Notes: generated by a model from the letters alone, not told the origin. Positions 46,056-55,991 are shown, counted from the stretch's first letter. The stretch: 64,000 nucleotides of DNA from Shewanella pealeana ATCC 700345 (GCF_000018285.1 NC_009901.1:3347001-3411000), one strand, 5' to 3'. Translations and numbers: made by a program.

Positions 46056-46283
46056 TTACTTTCGAGTCCACTTGTTAACAAACCATCGAATAACACCCAA
46101 CTGCTTGCGCTGACTTAAGCCAAAGAAGATACATACCCAAGGCGACAGCAAGATATACCAAGGAATAGCCGCCGTACTTTTGCCAGTAAGAAGTAGATAA
46201 AAAAATCCAAAATAGATCACCAGCAGACCGACGCAACCCACAACTAACATCATCCATTTTGTCGCTCTTTCTAGCTTATCCAT
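46056..46283 (-). CDS. Small membrane protein
   Basis: 75 residues with two hydrophobic helices (about 10-33 and 40-57) and a basic tail (RWFVNKWTRK), so a small inner-membrane protein. AAGGAG stands 12 bases before the chosen ATG. No family is recognised. Gap of 117 bases to the S9-like gene on the same strand. Confidence 0.6.
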   Translation of the reverse strand: MDKLERATKWMMLVVGCVGLLVIYFGFFYLLLTGKSTAAIPWYILLSPWVCIFFGLSQRKQLGVIRWFVNKWTRK

Positions 46284-46410
46284 TTTGCAGCCATACTCCT
46301 TCTGTTATCTCATTATTATGACCCATAGCCTAGCTAATGTTCAAATCGGGTATTTTCTTGTTTTTAAAAATTAAAGCCTAAACATGAATGCATTAAAAGT
46401 GCTGACATAA

Positions 46411-46434
46411 AAAAACGGGCCTAGGCCCGTTTTT
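46411..46434. terminator. Perfect palindromic terminator of the degradation operon
   Basis: A 24-base perfect palindrome, AAAAACGGGCCT / AGGCCCGTTTTT, with T-runs on both strands. It ends the valine/isoleucine operon after the duplicated SDR tail, and would also stop transcripts from the other side. Confidence 0.85.
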
Positions 46435-46449
46435 ATCTTTTACTTTAAA

Positions 46450-46604
46450 GCAAACTTATAAGCGAATGCCACCGTCAATTTCAAATACACGGCCGTTTAC
46501 CCAGCCGTTTATATAGTCATTTTCAATGATAAAGCGTACTGTAGAGGCGATCTCTTCTGCTTGACCTAATCGCCCACACAATTGACACCATTTTCTACGC
46601 GAAT
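46450..46604 (-). pseudogene. Duplicated 3' tail of the SDR gene
   Basis: About 155 bases matching the end of the adjacent SDR gene (46605-46745) in tandem. It encodes a diverged version of the last 40 residues with the stop conserved, and has a nine-base insertion that adds a W-V-N-G repeat (INGWVNGRVFE). It has no start codon, so it is a non-functional remnant. Confidence 0.85.
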
Positions 46605-46611
46605 CGCAAAC

Positions 46612-47370
46612 TTATAAGCGAATACCACCATCAATTTCAAATACGCGGCCGTTAACGTAGTCATTTTCAATGATAAAGCGTACTGTAGAGGCGATCTCTT
46701 CTGCTTGACCTAAACGTCCAACAGGCACCATTTTCTCCAAGCGCTCAAGTGCTTCAGGCTTCATAGCTGCCGTCATCTCGGTTTCAATCACGCCAGGTGC
46801 TACTGCAGCGCTACGAATGTTGTAACGCGCAAGCTCTTTGGCCCAACCCACGCTCATCGCTGCTACACCAGCTTTTGATGCTGCGTAGTTTGTCTGACCC
46901 ACGTTACCCGCTTTTGCAAGGCTAGAGATATTAATAATCACGCCTTCTTGTCCAGTCTCAATCATCGCAGCTGCCGCTTCACGACCGCACAAGAATGAAC
47001 CAGTTAGGTTGACATTAATCACCGACTGGAATTGATCAAATGACATACGCTCAAATACTTGGCCTTCTTTGGCTTTAAGCAACAGGCCGTCACGCAAAAT
47101 ACCGGCATTATTGATCAGTACATTGACCTGACCAAAATCCTCTTTAATGAACTGAAAAGTGGCGAACACATCTTCTTCGTCGGTGATATCTACTGCATAA
47201 CCTTGAACTTCAGTGGATGCCCCTAAGTTCGCACAGGCTTTTTCCAACTTTTCTTGGTCAACGTCGATAAGTGCTAGCTTGGCACCTGCAGCCGCTAAAT
47301 TCTCCGCCATGGCGTAACCTAGTCCACCTGCACCACCAGTAATAACAACAACCTTATCTTTTAAATCCAT
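46612..47370 (-). CDS. SDR family 3-hydroxyacyl-CoA dehydrogenase-type
   Basis: NAD(P)-dependent short-chain dehydrogenase. GGAGGLGYAM cofactor loop, NNAG, and catalytic Ser148-Tyr161-Lys165 (ISSLAKAGNVGQTNYAASK) are all present. 252 residues. It is last in the seven-gene degradation operon, four bases after mmsB, so it probably oxidises the 2-methyl-3-hydroxybutyryl-CoA intermediate of isoleucine breakdown; this role is inferred from position. Its 3' end is duplicated downstream (46450-46604). Confidence 0.88.
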   Translation of the reverse strand: MDLKDKVVVITGGAGGLGYAMAENLAAAGAKLALIDVDQEKLEKACANLGASTEVQGYAVDITDEEDVFATFQFIKEDFGQVNVLINNAGILRDGLLLKAKEGQVFERMSFDQFQSVINVNLTGSFLCGREAAAAMIETGQEGVIINISSLAKAGNVGQTNYAASKAGVAAMSVGWAKELARYNIRSAAVAPGVIETEMTAAMKPEALERLEKMVPVGRLGQAEEIASTVRFIIENDYVNGRVFEIDGGIRL

Positions 47371-47374
47371 TGGT

Positions 47375-48304
47375 TCACCCTTTGTGTTTTATCTGTTCTG
47401 ACTGAGCAAACAGCTCAAAAATACTCGAAAAATCTCGCTTACCGTTACCTTGTTTCGCATGATTCACATAGAGGCTACGTGCTAACGCGCCCATTGGCGT
47501 ACTCGAATTCGATAACAAGGCCGCCTCTTGCGAAAGCCCTAAGTCCTTCACCATCAAGTCGACCATAAAGCCGCCTTGATATCCATTTGAAGAGGGCACC
47601 GAATCCATCACATCTGGACAAGGATTATATTTCTCTAACGTCCAATTACCACCACTGCTGACTTTCATAATATCGGAAAGCACTTTTGGGTCGAGCCCAT
47701 GATCGACTCCCATCTGCAATGATTCTGATGTGGCAACCATCAGTACCGAAAGCAGCATATTATTACATATTTTAGCCACTTGCCCAGCACCAGGACCGCC
47801 AGCGTGGAAGATATTCCCCCCCATGGCATTTAATACACCCTGTGCCAGTTCAAAAGCCTTATCGCTGCCACCACAAATAAAGGTCAATGTACCAGCCGCC
47901 GCACCTGCCGTGCCGCCAGATACTGGCGCATCGATAAACTCCAAGCCCTTGTTAGCCGCATGCTCGGCAACAAAGCGCGCACTGTCTGCATCTATGGTTG
48001 AACAATCGATTAAGAGGGTCCCCGCAGCCACCACATCGATAAGCCCTTTTTTTGTATCATCGTTTGCATCACTTGATACATAAAGACTACGCACATGTTT
48101 GCCAGCAGGCAGCATGGTCACCACTATGTCCGCGCCCGCTGCGGCGCCGCAAGCGCTTGTTGCTGTAAGTGCCCCTTGCTCAGCTAATGCCTGCATCGCT
48201 TCAGGCACCAGATCGAACACTTTAACCGTAAAGCCCGCTTTAATCAGATTGGCCGCCATCGGGCCACCCATGTTTCCTAAACCAATAAATGCAACAGTAC
48301 TCAT
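47375..48304 (-). CDS. mmsB: 3-Hydroxyisobutyrate dehydrogenase
   Basis: Oxidises 3-hydroxyisobutyrate to methylmalonate semialdehyde in valine degradation, using NAD+. N-terminal Rossmann motif GLGNMGGPMAANL, the DAPVSGGTAGA signature of the family, and the catalytic Lys in GAGQVAKICNNM. About 309 residues. Start at ATG 48304, because GGAG lies directly upstream; a more upstream TTG is in that ribosome site. It follows the HIBYL-CoA hydrolase gene by about 90 bases and precedes the SDR by four. Confidence 0.94.
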   Translation of the reverse strand: MSTVAFIGLGNMGGPMAANLIKAGFTVKVFDLVPEAMQALAEQGALTATSACGAAAGADIVVTMLPAGKHVRSLYVSSDANDDTKKGLIDVVAAGTLLIDCSTIDADSARFVAEHAANKGLEFIDAPVSGGTAGAAAGTLTFICGGSDKAFELAQGVLNAMGGNIFHAGGPGAGQVAKICNNMLLSVLMVATSESLQMGVDHGLDPKVLSDIMKVSSGGNWTLEKYNPCPDVMDSVPSSNGYQGGFMVDLMVKDLGLSQEAALLSNSSTPMGALARSLYVNHAKQGNGKRDFSSIFELFAQSEQIKHKG

Positions 48305-48394
48305 TATTCGCTCCAACTCACCTTTGTGAGTGCTAGGTACTTAATCCATTTAGCGGCAATCTTTAAGTTTACCGCTAGCGTTTATCTTTTAATG

Positions 48395-49573
48395 TTAGTG
48401 CAAACCTTTTAGCGGATGACTGGCATCGTCCCATGGGGATCGCAGTAAACCTTCTGCGTAGCCCTGGGGGATCGCCGCCACATCGGCAAAGCGCCACTGC
48501 GGATTGCGATCTTTATCGATAAGCAGCGCCCTCACACCTTCGGCAAAATCTGCCTTGGCACAGCAATTAACACTTAGTCCAAGTTCAAGCTTAAAACAAT
48601 CGGCTAGGCTCAAATCCTTACTCAGTTGTGATTGCAAATGCACAAGTTTCAGGCTGATTGGACTGCCCGCTAACATGGTCTTAATCGCTTTGACTAACCA
48701 AGGGTGCGCGATTGCCGTTTGCTCATCCTGATCTGTGACACGTGTACTGATACGAGCCCTAACACGAACAACGATCTCATCTAATGAGCCCGTCATTAGC
48801 TCATCGATAAGCTCACGGTTTTGCTCAAGCTGGCTCGCGCCGAGTGGCGTGCTGCATTTTTCTTGCATCTTATCGAGCAAGCTATGCAGGGCTTGATGAT
48901 TCTCATTTTGGCTAGCACTCCAACTCACGCCAGTTAAGGCATCAAAGAATGCCGCTCTGTCATCAAAGTTCAGATAATGATTACCTATGCCAACATAATG
49001 GGCATCTGCGCCGCTCATGTTATAAGCCGTCATTCCTAAAAATAGCCCGGATTTTCCCGGCATCCGATTTAAGAAATAACTGCCGCCAACATCGGGGTAT
49101 AAACCGATAGTGACCTCAGGCATGGCGATACGCGAGCGCTCGGTGACGATACGGTGACTTGCGCCTATCATCAGGCCTAGGCCGCCGCCCATGACTATGC
49201 CATCTCCCCAAACGGCGACAGGTTTACCAAAGGTGTGCAGTAGATAATCGAGCTCATACTCTTGTTTAAAGAACTGGGTTGCCGCATCAGTGACTTCACC
49301 TGGCGTTTTTACCGAAGCTTGATAAATGGCGCGTACATCGCCACCGGCGCAAAAGGCTTTTTCACCGGCTCCGTCGAGTACCACTGCAACAATATTGTCA
49401 TCACTGCGCCATGCAGTCAGCTGAGCGGTCAACGCCTGCACCATGTTTAGGTTTAGGGCATTGAGCGCTTTTTCAATATTCAGTGTCGCAACGCCAACTT
49501 GCTTACCAGAGTCGGTGGTTAGCGTACTAAACAGCACTTGGTCGCTGTTTGCTTGCATATTCAACTCGCTCAT
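48395..49573 (-). CDS. 3-Hydroxyisobutyryl-CoA hydrolase
   Basis: Enoyl-CoA hydratase-fold enzyme that frees CoA from 3-hydroxyisobutyryl-CoA in valine degradation. VVLDGAGEKAFCAGGDVRAIYQ and the GGGLGLM oxyanion segment are present, and the long C-terminal extension of about 130 residues marks the hydrolase (HIBCH) group. Length 392. The ATG overlaps the TAA stop of the enoyl-CoA hydratase gene (TAATG), so the two are translationally coupled. Confidence 0.93.
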   Translation of the reverse strand: MSELNMQANSDQVLFSTLTTDSGKQVGVATLNIEKALNALNLNMVQALTAQLTAWRSDDNIVAVVLDGAGEKAFCAGGDVRAIYQASVKTPGEVTDAATQFFKQEYELDYLLHTFGKPVAVWGDGIVMGGGLGLMIGASHRIVTERSRIAMPEVTIGLYPDVGGSYFLNRMPGKSGLFLGMTAYNMSGADAHYVGIGNHYLNFDDRAAFFDALTGVSWSASQNENHQALHSLLDKMQEKCSTPLGASQLEQNRELIDELMTGSLDEIVVRVRARISTRVTDQDEQTAIAHPWLVKAIKTMLAGSPISLKLVHLQSQLSKDLSLADCFKLELGLSVNCCAKADFAEGVRALLIDKDRNPQWRFADVAAIPQGYAEGLLRSPWDDASHPLKGLH

Positions 49574-50364
49574 TAACCATTCTTCCAATTCGCTTTGCGC
49601 TTATTTAAGAAGGCATTAACCCCTTCGGCCTGATCTTCGGTGTCAAACAGATTAGCAAACAGTTCACGCTCTAGTGGTAGCGCCTGTGCCCTTGGCATAC
49701 TGCGACCAGCTTGTACCAATGTTTTACAAGCTTTAACACTGCTTGGGCTTTGATTCGCTACTTTTTCGGCCAGCGCCATTGCCGTATTAAAGGCATTACC
49801 TTGTACAACCACTTCTTCAACTAGGCCTATCTTCTCGGCTTTCTCGGCGTTAATTCGCTCACCACATAAGATCATACGCTTAGCCCAACCTTCGCCCACC
49901 AGCGCAGTTAAGTTCTGGGTGCCGCCCGCACAAGGCAGCAGACCAACGGTAGCCTCTGGCAGCGCCAGTTGCGCCTGCTCTTCACAAATACGCAAATCAC
50001 AAGCGAGTGCCACTTCTAGACCGCCGCCCATGGCATAACCATTAATTGCTGCGATCGAGACACCGCGGAAGCTGCTTAAGGCTTCGAAGGCTTCACCAAA
50101 GTAACGCGCCATATCCGCCGCATTTTGCTTATCGCCATCGGCAAACAGTTTTAGATCGGCGCCAGCTGAGAAGAACTTATTCCCTTCGCCAGTAATCACC
50201 AAGGCATAAACCTCTTTGTTTTCATTGAGGCTTAATACCTTATGCTTAAGCTCTTGCAGGCTATCGGCAGTCCAAGTGTTAGCGGGGGGATTGTTGATGC
50301 TGATCACCGCTGTGTGACCAACAATTTGCTCTTTCAATAAGCTCTTTTCTGTTGTTAACGTCAT
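49573..50364 (-). CDS. Enoyl-CoA hydratase
   Basis: Adds water to the double bond of methacrylyl-CoA or tiglyl-CoA in branched-chain amino acid breakdown. The crotonase motif EGNKFFSAGADLK and the GGGLEVALACDLRIC loop are intact, and the catalytic Glu pair lies in PEATVGLLPCAGGTQ. About 263 residues from the ATG at 50364, which has AAAAGGAG upstream; the open frame before it runs back into the neighbouring acyl-CoA dehydrogenase gene. Its stop overlaps the hydrolase start. Confidence 0.93.
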   Translation of the reverse strand: MTLTTEKSLLKEQIVGHTAVISINNPPANTWTADSLQELKHKVLSLNENKEVYALVITGEGNKFFSAGADLKLFADGDKQNAADMARYFGEAFEALSSFRGVSIAAINGYAMGGGLEVALACDLRICEEQAQLALPEATVGLLPCAGGTQNLTALVGEGWAKRMILCGERINAEKAEKIGLVEEVVVQGNAFNTAMALAEKVANQSPSSVKACKTLVQAGRSMPRAQALPLERELFANLFDTEDQAEGVNAFLNKRKANWKNG

Positions 50365-50413
50365 GAAAACTCCTTTTACTAAACTGAAATCAATTAAACC
50401 GAATACCAAGGCT

Positions 50414-51571
50414 CTAGAGAATCGCGCCTGCGTTCTCATCCAATAAACGGCGAGAGATAATCAATCGCATGATTTCGTTGGTTCCCTCTAAAATTTGATG
50501 CACTCTAACATCGCGTACATAACGCTCTAACGGATACTCTCGAATGTAGCCATAGCCGCCATGAATTTGCAGCGCAGCGTCACACACCTGAAAACCGATA
50601 TCGGTAGCAAAGCGTTTGGCCATGGCGCAATAAGCAGTGGCTTCAGGATCTTGCTGATCTAATTTAAAGGCTGCTAAACGCACTAACTGACGCGCAGCAA
50701 CAAGTTCGGTCGCCATATCGGCAAGCTTAAATTGCAGCGCCTGAAATGCCGCCAAAGGTTTACCGAACTGCTTTCGCTCGTTCATATATTTGGTCGCTCG
50801 CTCAAGCGCGGCTTGCGCGGTACCGATTGAGCAAGTGGCGATGTTGATACGGCCGCCATCTAGCCCCTTCATGGCAAAAGTAAAGCCTTGTCCCTCTTCA
50901 CCTAGTAAATATGACACGGGTACACGTACATTTTCGAAGGTGATTTCGCGGGTAGGTTGAGCATTCCAGCCCATCTTATCTTCGGCTTTACCGTAGATAA
51001 CACCGGCGGCATCGGCTGGAACCACAATCGCTGAAATCCCTTTAGGACCCGCCTCACCAGTGCGGCACATCACCACTAATAGTTCGGTTGCCCCAGCGCC
51101 AGAGATAAACACTTTCGAACCTGAAATCACATACTCATCGCCTTCGCGAATAGCCTTGGTTTGCAGCGACGCCGCATCACTCCCCGCCCCAGGCTCAGTT
51201 AAGCAATATGACGCAAGCTTCTCACCTGTAGTCAACGATTCAGACCACTCTTGGCGCAGTGTTTCTGAGCCAAAGCTAGTGACCATCCAAGTGGCCATGT
51301 TATGAATGGTTAGCATTGCAGTAGTTGCTGTGCAGCCCATGGATAACTGCTCAAAAATAATCGATGAATCTAAACGAGACAGACCCATTCCACCTTCGGA
51401 CTCTGGCGAGTACAGAGAGCAAAAACCTAGCTCTCCAGCTTTTTGAATCACATCTTTAGGGAAGTGATGCTCTTCATCCCATTTAGCCGCAAATGGCGCT
51501 AACTCCTCTGCTGCAAACTGCTGCGCGAGATCGCTAAATTGGCGTTGGTCTTCATTCAGGTTAAAATCCAT
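50414..51571 (-). CDS. Acyl-CoA dehydrogenase (isobutyryl/2-methylbutyryl type)
   Basis: FAD enzyme that introduces the double bond into branched short-chain acyl-CoA. It has the signature GAGSDAASLQTKA, FAD/ETF-contact segment YPLERYVRDVRVHQILEGTNEIMR, with the catalytic Glu in that last segment (EGTNE), and the QxQF helices. 385 residues, typical of ACAD8-like isobutyryl-CoA dehydrogenases. It is third in the operon after mmsA, with a 258-base gap. Substrate is inferred from operon position. Confidence 0.92.
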   Translation of the reverse strand: MDFNLNEDQRQFSDLAQQFAAEELAPFAAKWDEEHHFPKDVIQKAGELGFCSLYSPESEGGMGLSRLDSSIIFEQLSMGCTATTAMLTIHNMATWMVTSFGSETLRQEWSESLTTGEKLASYCLTEPGAGSDAASLQTKAIREGDEYVISGSKVFISGAGATELLVVMCRTGEAGPKGISAIVVPADAAGVIYGKAEDKMGWNAQPTREITFENVRVPVSYLLGEEGQGFTFAMKGLDGGRINIATCSIGTAQAALERATKYMNERKQFGKPLAAFQALQFKLADMATELVAARQLVRLAAFKLDQQDPEATAYCAMAKRFATDIGFQVCDAALQIHGGYGYIREYPLERYVRDVRVHQILEGTNEIMRLIISRRLLDENAGAIL

Positions 51572-51607
51572 CAGGCTACTCCTGTTGTTCTGTCAATTGC
51601 CTATGCT

Positions 51608-51639
51608 CTAGGTGCTAGGTGCTAGATACTAGGTTCTAG
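51608..51639. repeat. CTAG-containing heptad repeat
   Basis: CTAGGTG, CTAGGTG, CTAGATA, CTAGGTT and a final CTAG run head to tail. The run lies in the 258-base gap between mmsA and the acyl-CoA dehydrogenase gene. CTAG is normally rare in such genomes, so five copies in 32 bases are unexpected. Confidence 0.7.
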
Positions 51640-51829
51640 TCCAGTACCATCAAGCAAAAAGCTTTGGGTCTTTACTAACGGCGCTCCTTTCTATTAGCTA
51701 CCGCTGCAGACCTCTATTCGTTATTTCTTATGTTCTTGTGTTCGCAGTTGTTTGTTTAGGGCTAACTCAATAAATATGTGTTAGCCCCAAACGAACATTG
51801 CCACCGCAAAAGGGTGGCAACAAGTTGTA

Positions 51830-53329
51830 TTACTTAAGCTCAATCGTCATATTTGGCGCCGATGCCACCGCGATATCAGACTCAAACCAACGCGCTGTGA
51901 TAGTCTTGGTTTCGGTATAGAATCGCACTGCTTGCTTTCCGTATGCATGCTGATCGCCATAGAAGCTGCCTTTCCAACCGGTGAATGAGAAGAAAGGTAA
52001 TGGCACTGGAATCGGTACGTTAATGCCCACCTGACCTACTTCAATCTCGTGCTGGTATTTACGCGCCGCGGCGCCGCTTGCAGTAAAGATAGAGGTACCA
52101 TTGCCGTATGGGCTGTCGTTCACAATGGCAATCGCCTCTTCAAGAGATTCGGCATTCATACAACAAAGCACAGGACCAAAAATCTCTTCCTTGTAAATGC
52201 TCATATCGGTTGTAACCTTGTCGAACATGGTTGGACCAACCCAGTTGCCCGACTCATAACCTTCGACAGTAAAATCTGTGCCGTCTAGCAGGCAATCTGC
52301 TCCCTCTTCGATACCTTGAGCAATGAGGCTAACCACGCGTTGCTTAGCCGCAGGGCTAATCACGGGGCCATAGGCGGCATCTTTATCATCCCAAAGCCCA
52401 GGCTTAACTTTAGCAATCGCCTCTTTAAGCTCTGGGATCCACTCTTTCGCTGCGCCGACAAATACCGCCACAGAAAGCGCCATGCAGCGTTGACCCGCGG
52501 CGCCAACAGAGGCGCCAACCAAGTTATTGATCACTTGCTGTTTATTGGCGTCAGGCATGATCACGCAGTGGTTTTTAGCGCCTGCAAAGGCTTGCACACG
52601 CTTTAAGTTATCGGTACCGGTTTTATAAATGTACTGACCCACATTGACCGAGCCTACAAATGAGATAGCCTTAATATCTGGATGCGTCAGTAAGATATCC
52701 ACTGCGGTTTTATCACCATGCACTAGCTGTACCACGCCTTTTGGCGCGCCCGCCTCTTCAAATAACTCAATTAAGCGCTGCGGCGTCATAGGATCTTGCT
52801 CTGATGGCTTTAAGATAAAAGTGTTGCCGCAAGCAATCGCCAAGGGGAACATCCACAGTGGGATCATCGCCGGGAAGTTAAACGGGGTAATACCCGCACA
52901 CACACCCAGTGGTTGAGTGTAGCTGTAAGTGTCGATTGAGCGCGCCACGTTTTCAACGGTTTCGCCCATCATCATAGAGGCAATATTACAAGCGTGCTCA
53001 GCCACTTCGATACCACGCCAGACATCACCTTTGGCATCATCGAATGTCTTACCGGTTTCTTGGGCTAGAATCGTCGCGATTTCATCGTGATGCTCTTTTA
53101 AAAGGTGCTGATATTTGAGCATGACACGAGCACGCTCTGAAACAGGCACCTCTTTCCAACTTTGAAAAGCGGTTTTCGCACTGGCAATAGCTGCTAATAC
53201 TTCGGCATCGTTCGCTGCATTAACCACTGCTATCGTTTCGTTGTTCGCTGGGTTAGTTACCGCTATCTGCTTATCGCCTTGGCCCAATACCCATTCACCG
53301 TCAATGTAATGCTTAACTTGAGTCGTCAT
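51830..53329 (-). CDS. mmsA: Methylmalonate-semialdehyde dehydrogenase
   Basis: CoA-acylating aldehyde dehydrogenase that turns methylmalonate semialdehyde into propionyl-CoA in valine degradation. The aldehyde dehydrogenase fold is complete, with the catalytic Cys in [14 protein letters not shown], and [23 protein letters not shown], typical of MmsA. About 499 residues from ATG 53329, which has AGGAAG upstream; the frame upstream is not supported. Second gene of the operon. Confidence 0.95.
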   Translation of the reverse strand: MTTQVKHYIDGEWVLGQGDKQIAVTNPANNETIAVVNAANDAEVLAAIASAKTAFQSWKEVPVSERARVMLKYQHLLKEHHDEIATILAQETGKTFDDAKGDVWRGIEVAEHACNIASMMMGETVENVARSIDTYSYTQPLGVCAGITPFNFPAMIPLWMFPLAIACGNTFILKPSEQDPMTPQRLIELFEEAGAPKGVVQLVHGDKTAVDILLTHPDIKAISFVGSVNVGQYIYKTGTDNLKRVQAFAGAKNHCVIMPDANKQQVINNLVGASVGAAGQRCMALSVAVFVGAAKEWIPELKEAIAKVKPGLWDDKDAAYGPVISPAAKQRVVSLIAQGIEEGADCLLDGTDFTVEGYESGNWVGPTMFDKVTTDMSIYKEEIFGPVLCCMNAESLEEAIAIVNDSPYGNGTSIFTASGAAARKYQHEIEVGQVGINVPIPVPLPFFSFTGWKGSFYGDQHAYGKQAVRFYTETKTITARWFESDIAVASAPNMTIELK

Positions 53330-53506
53330 ATCGCTTCCTACTTTGGCAACGCCACCTTTGAGTGACAATTGCAAAATGATGATCCAACTTGGCCAATTTT
53401 TATATTCATATTGATAGCAAAAACGTCGCTTTCAATATCTTGGTCCTAAGTTAAATCGAGTCTTGTTGATTAGTTTTAAGCTGCTATTTCAATGTAATTA
53501 CAAGCT

Positions 53507-54697
53507 TTAAAGCTCAATAGCCATCGCTGTCGCTTCGCCGCCACCGATACACAGAGACGCTACACCGCGCTTAAGGCCGCGTGCTTTTAGAGCATAAATC
53601 AAGGTCACTAATAGGCGCGCACCAGAGCAGCCTATTGGGTGGCCTAACGCACAAGCACCGCCATTAACATTGACCTTGCTAGCATCGAGTCCAAGCTCTG
53701 AAATCGCCAGCATAGTTACCATGGCAAAGGCTTCGTTGATTTCAAAAAGGTCGACCTCTTCTTTAGTCCAGTTAACTTTGTCGAGCAGTTTGTTCATCGC
53801 ACCGACTGGCGCGGTGGTGAACATTGAAGGCTCTTGTGCGTGGGTAGTGTGACCTTTAATTGTTGCCATTACTTCGAGGCCTAGCTCGGCAGCTTGGCCG
53901 CGTGTCATTAGCATCAGCGCCGCGGCGCCATCTGAGATGGAGCTTGAGTTAGCGGCGGTGATGGTGCCGTCTTTAGCAAAGGCTGGGCGAAGTGTTGGGA
54001 TTTTGTCTGGACGGGCATTACCCGGCTGCTCATCGGTATCGACCACTATATCGCCGCGGCGATTCGCCACTGTTACTGGAGCGATTTCATCGCTAAAGGC
54101 ACCCGAGTCGATAGCGGCGTTGGCTTTTTCTAAAGAGTTCAGCGCAAAGCTGTCCATCTGCTCTCGAGTCAACTTAAAGTCATCGGCGGTGTTTTGCGCG
54201 AACGTGCCCATGGCGCCACCCGTGTAAGCATCTTCAAGACCATCGAGGAACATATGGTCCATCACTTTGCCATGCCCCATACGCATGCCGCCACGAGCTT
54301 TATCTAGTAGATAAGGCGCTTGGCTCATACTTTCCATACCACCAGCTACCACCACATTGGCGCTGCCCGCTTTAATTAAGTCATGCGCTAGCATCACGGT
54401 TTTCATGCCTGAACCACACACCTTGTTAACGGTAGTCGCACCAACAGAAAGAGGTAACTCAGCGCCTAATGCCGCTTGGCGTGCCGGAGCTTGGCCTAGG
54501 CCTGCTGGCAATACACAACCCATCAAGACTTCATCGACAAGCTCACCTGCTAGACCGCTTTGTTGCATCAAGCCTTTAATCGCCGTTGCAGCAAGCTTTG
54601 GTGAGGCAACACTTGAAAGAGCGCCCTGAAACCCGCCCATTGGCGTGCGCTTTGCGGCAACAATAACAATATCTTGTTCTAACTGAACTGAACTCAT
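53507..54697 (-). CDS. Acetyl-CoA C-acetyltransferase (thiolase)
   Basis: Degradative/biosynthetic thiolase of about 396 residues. Active-site Cys lies in NKVCGSGMK, the His in NEAFA and the second Cys in GHPIGCSGAR. In this operon it probably splits 2-methylacetoacetyl-CoA from isoleucine into propionyl-CoA and acetyl-CoA; plain acetoacetyl-CoA is also possible. It is the first gene of the operon, and a LiuR-like palindrome lies about 150 bases upstream. Confidence 0.93.
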   Translation of the reverse strand: MSSVQLEQDIVIVAAKRTPMGGFQGALSSVASPKLAATAIKGLMQQSGLAGELVDEVLMGCVLPAGLGQAPARQAALGAELPLSVGATTVNKVCGSGMKTVMLAHDLIKAGSANVVVAGGMESMSQAPYLLDKARGGMRMGHGKVMDHMFLDGLEDAYTGGAMGTFAQNTADDFKLTREQMDSFALNSLEKANAAIDSGAFSDEIAPVTVANRRGDIVVDTDEQPGNARPDKIPTLRPAFAKDGTITAANSSSISDGAAALMLMTRGQAAELGLEVMATIKGHTTHAQEPSMFTTAPVGAMNKLLDKVNWTKEEVDLFEINEAFAMVTMLAISELGLDASKVNVNGGACALGHPIGCSGARLLVTLIYALKARGLKRGVASLCIGGGEATAMAIEL

Positions 54698-54848
54698 AAT
54701 TACTCCGGTAATACGCTAGTTAACCTTTATTAGAAGTCGTCTAAAGCCGCGCTAGTTGTAGGGTTGAGCGACTTAGTTTATTGACTGTTCTCAGGCTATC
54801 ACCTAGCTAACATAAATGTGATCTTGCTCAATATTTAACACTCTGACG

Positions 54849-54864
54849 TTTACGCGAACGTAAA
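54849..54864. promoter_or_regulatory. LiuR-like MerR-type operator
   Basis: TTTACGCGAACGTAAA is an inverted repeat TTTACG-CGAA-CGTAAA with a four-base centre. I recall the MerR-family LiuR regulator of branched-chain amino acid and fatty acid degradation in Shewanella binding TTTACG-type dyads of this kind. It lies about 150 bases upstream of the thiolase start. No liuR gene is in the window. Confidence 0.55.
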
Positions 54865-54995
54865 GCAAGCGGTTATTGCTCAAATATCTACCAAAGTATA
54901 GGGTCGAGTTGTCACATAGAATTTACACAAAGATAACGGCTAAGCTTGATTAGTTGTGCGGTACAGATGCTGCTGGAGACAAGGTAAAAACAAAA

Positions 54996-55024
54996 AAGCC
55001 GATACGCTGTAGCGGTATCGGCTT
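54996..55024 (-). terminator. Intrinsic terminator after metA
   Basis: AAGCCGATAC / GTATCGGCTT with an eight-base loop, followed on the minus strand by a T-run. Located 22 bases after the metA stop. Confidence 0.85.
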
Positions 55025-55045
55025 ATTAGAGTGAAGTGAGGACGA

Positions 55046-55990
55046 CTAGTCCTTCGACTCCCAAGGGGTAATTCCTGTCATATCATCTAAATTATAGGGC
55101 GTAAGCTGATAGACGTAATAGTTAAGCCAGTTGCTGACCAATAGGCTTCCATGACTATGCCAACGCGAGATCGGCTCCTGATCTGGATCGTCATTTTTAA
55201 AGTAGTTTTTCGGTAACTCAGGCGTCAAACCCTGAGCTATATCGCGATTATACTCATCTTTCAATGTCGATTTTTGATATTCAGGATGTCCCATCACAAA
55301 CAGATTACGGTTATTTTTGCTCAGTACCATGTAGGCGCCCGCCTCGTCAGACTCGGTTAACACCTCTAGCTCTGGGTGGGCGCGTAACTTTTCAATATCC
55401 ATTTCGGCAAAGCGGGAATGAGGAGCGAAAAACTCATCGTCAAAACCACGTAACAAAGGGTAATGCACACTTGTGCGCTTGTGGGAAAATACCCCGGCGC
55501 GCTTTATTTCTAACAGCGAACGGTTTAAACCAAAAAGGTGATACAGAGCAGCATGAGCCGCCCAGCATAAAAAAAGTACCGAGGTGACATGTTGCTGTGA
55601 CCAATCGATGATCTCACGAATATGATCCCAATAAGAAACTTCGTCAAACTCAATCTTGCCCAGAGGCGCTCCGGTAATAATCAAGCCATCGTAGTTCTTC
55701 TGCCTGATCTGCTCAAAATCGCGATAGAAGTTATTCATGTGATCGATAGAAGTATGCTTAGAGGCTTTATCGTGAATTCTGAGCAGATCCACATCGACTT
55801 GCAGCGGGGTATTACCAAGAAGACGTAGCAGCTGGGTTTCGGTCTCAATCTTATTGGGCATTAAATTAAGAATTAATACCTTCATTGGACGAATATCTTG
55901 ATTCGCAGCCCGAGTCTCCGACATTACGAAGATATTCTCAGACTCCAAGATCTCTGCCGCGGGCAGATCATCGGGGATTTTAACCGGCAT
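55046..55990 (-). CDS. metA: Homoserine O-succinyltransferase MetA
   Basis: First committed enzyme of methionine synthesis; transfers succinyl (or acetyl) from CoA to homoserine. Catalytic Cys142 ([10 protein letters not shown]), His235 and Glu237 (MGHPEY) are in the canonical positions, and Lys46-Glu49 (NKIETE) is present. 314 residues (E. coli 309). Succinyl versus acetyl use cannot be decided here. The upstream region lacks an AGACGTCT MetJ box that I can see, but the ribosome site lies inside a 12-bp GC-rich hairpin (55992-56038). It follows a lipoprotein gene by 76 bases. Confidence 0.95.
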   Translation of the reverse strand: MPVKIPDDLPAAEILESENIFVMSETRAANQDIRPMKVLILNLMPNKIETETQLLRLLGNTPLQVDVDLLRIHDKASKHTSIDHMNNFYRDFEQIRQKNYDGLIITGAPLGKIEFDEVSYWDHIREIIDWSQQHVTSVLFLCWAAHAALYHLFGLNRSLLEIKRAGVFSHKRTSVHYPLLRGFDDEFFAPHSRFAEMDIEKLRAHPELEVLTESDEAGAYMVLSKNNRNLFVMGHPEYQKSTLKDEYNRDIAQGLTPELPKNYFKNDDPDQEPISRWHSHGSLLVSNWLNYYVYQLTPYNLDDMTGITPWESKD

Positions 55991-55991
55991 A

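Larger units (their letters stand above)
54698..55045. other. Intergenic region upstream of the degradation operon
   Basis: About 350 bases. It contains a LiuR-like operator at 54849-54864, a possible half CRP site (TGTGA at 54817-54821) and the metA terminator at 54996-55024. It is the promoter region for the thiolase-first operon. Confidence 0.5.
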
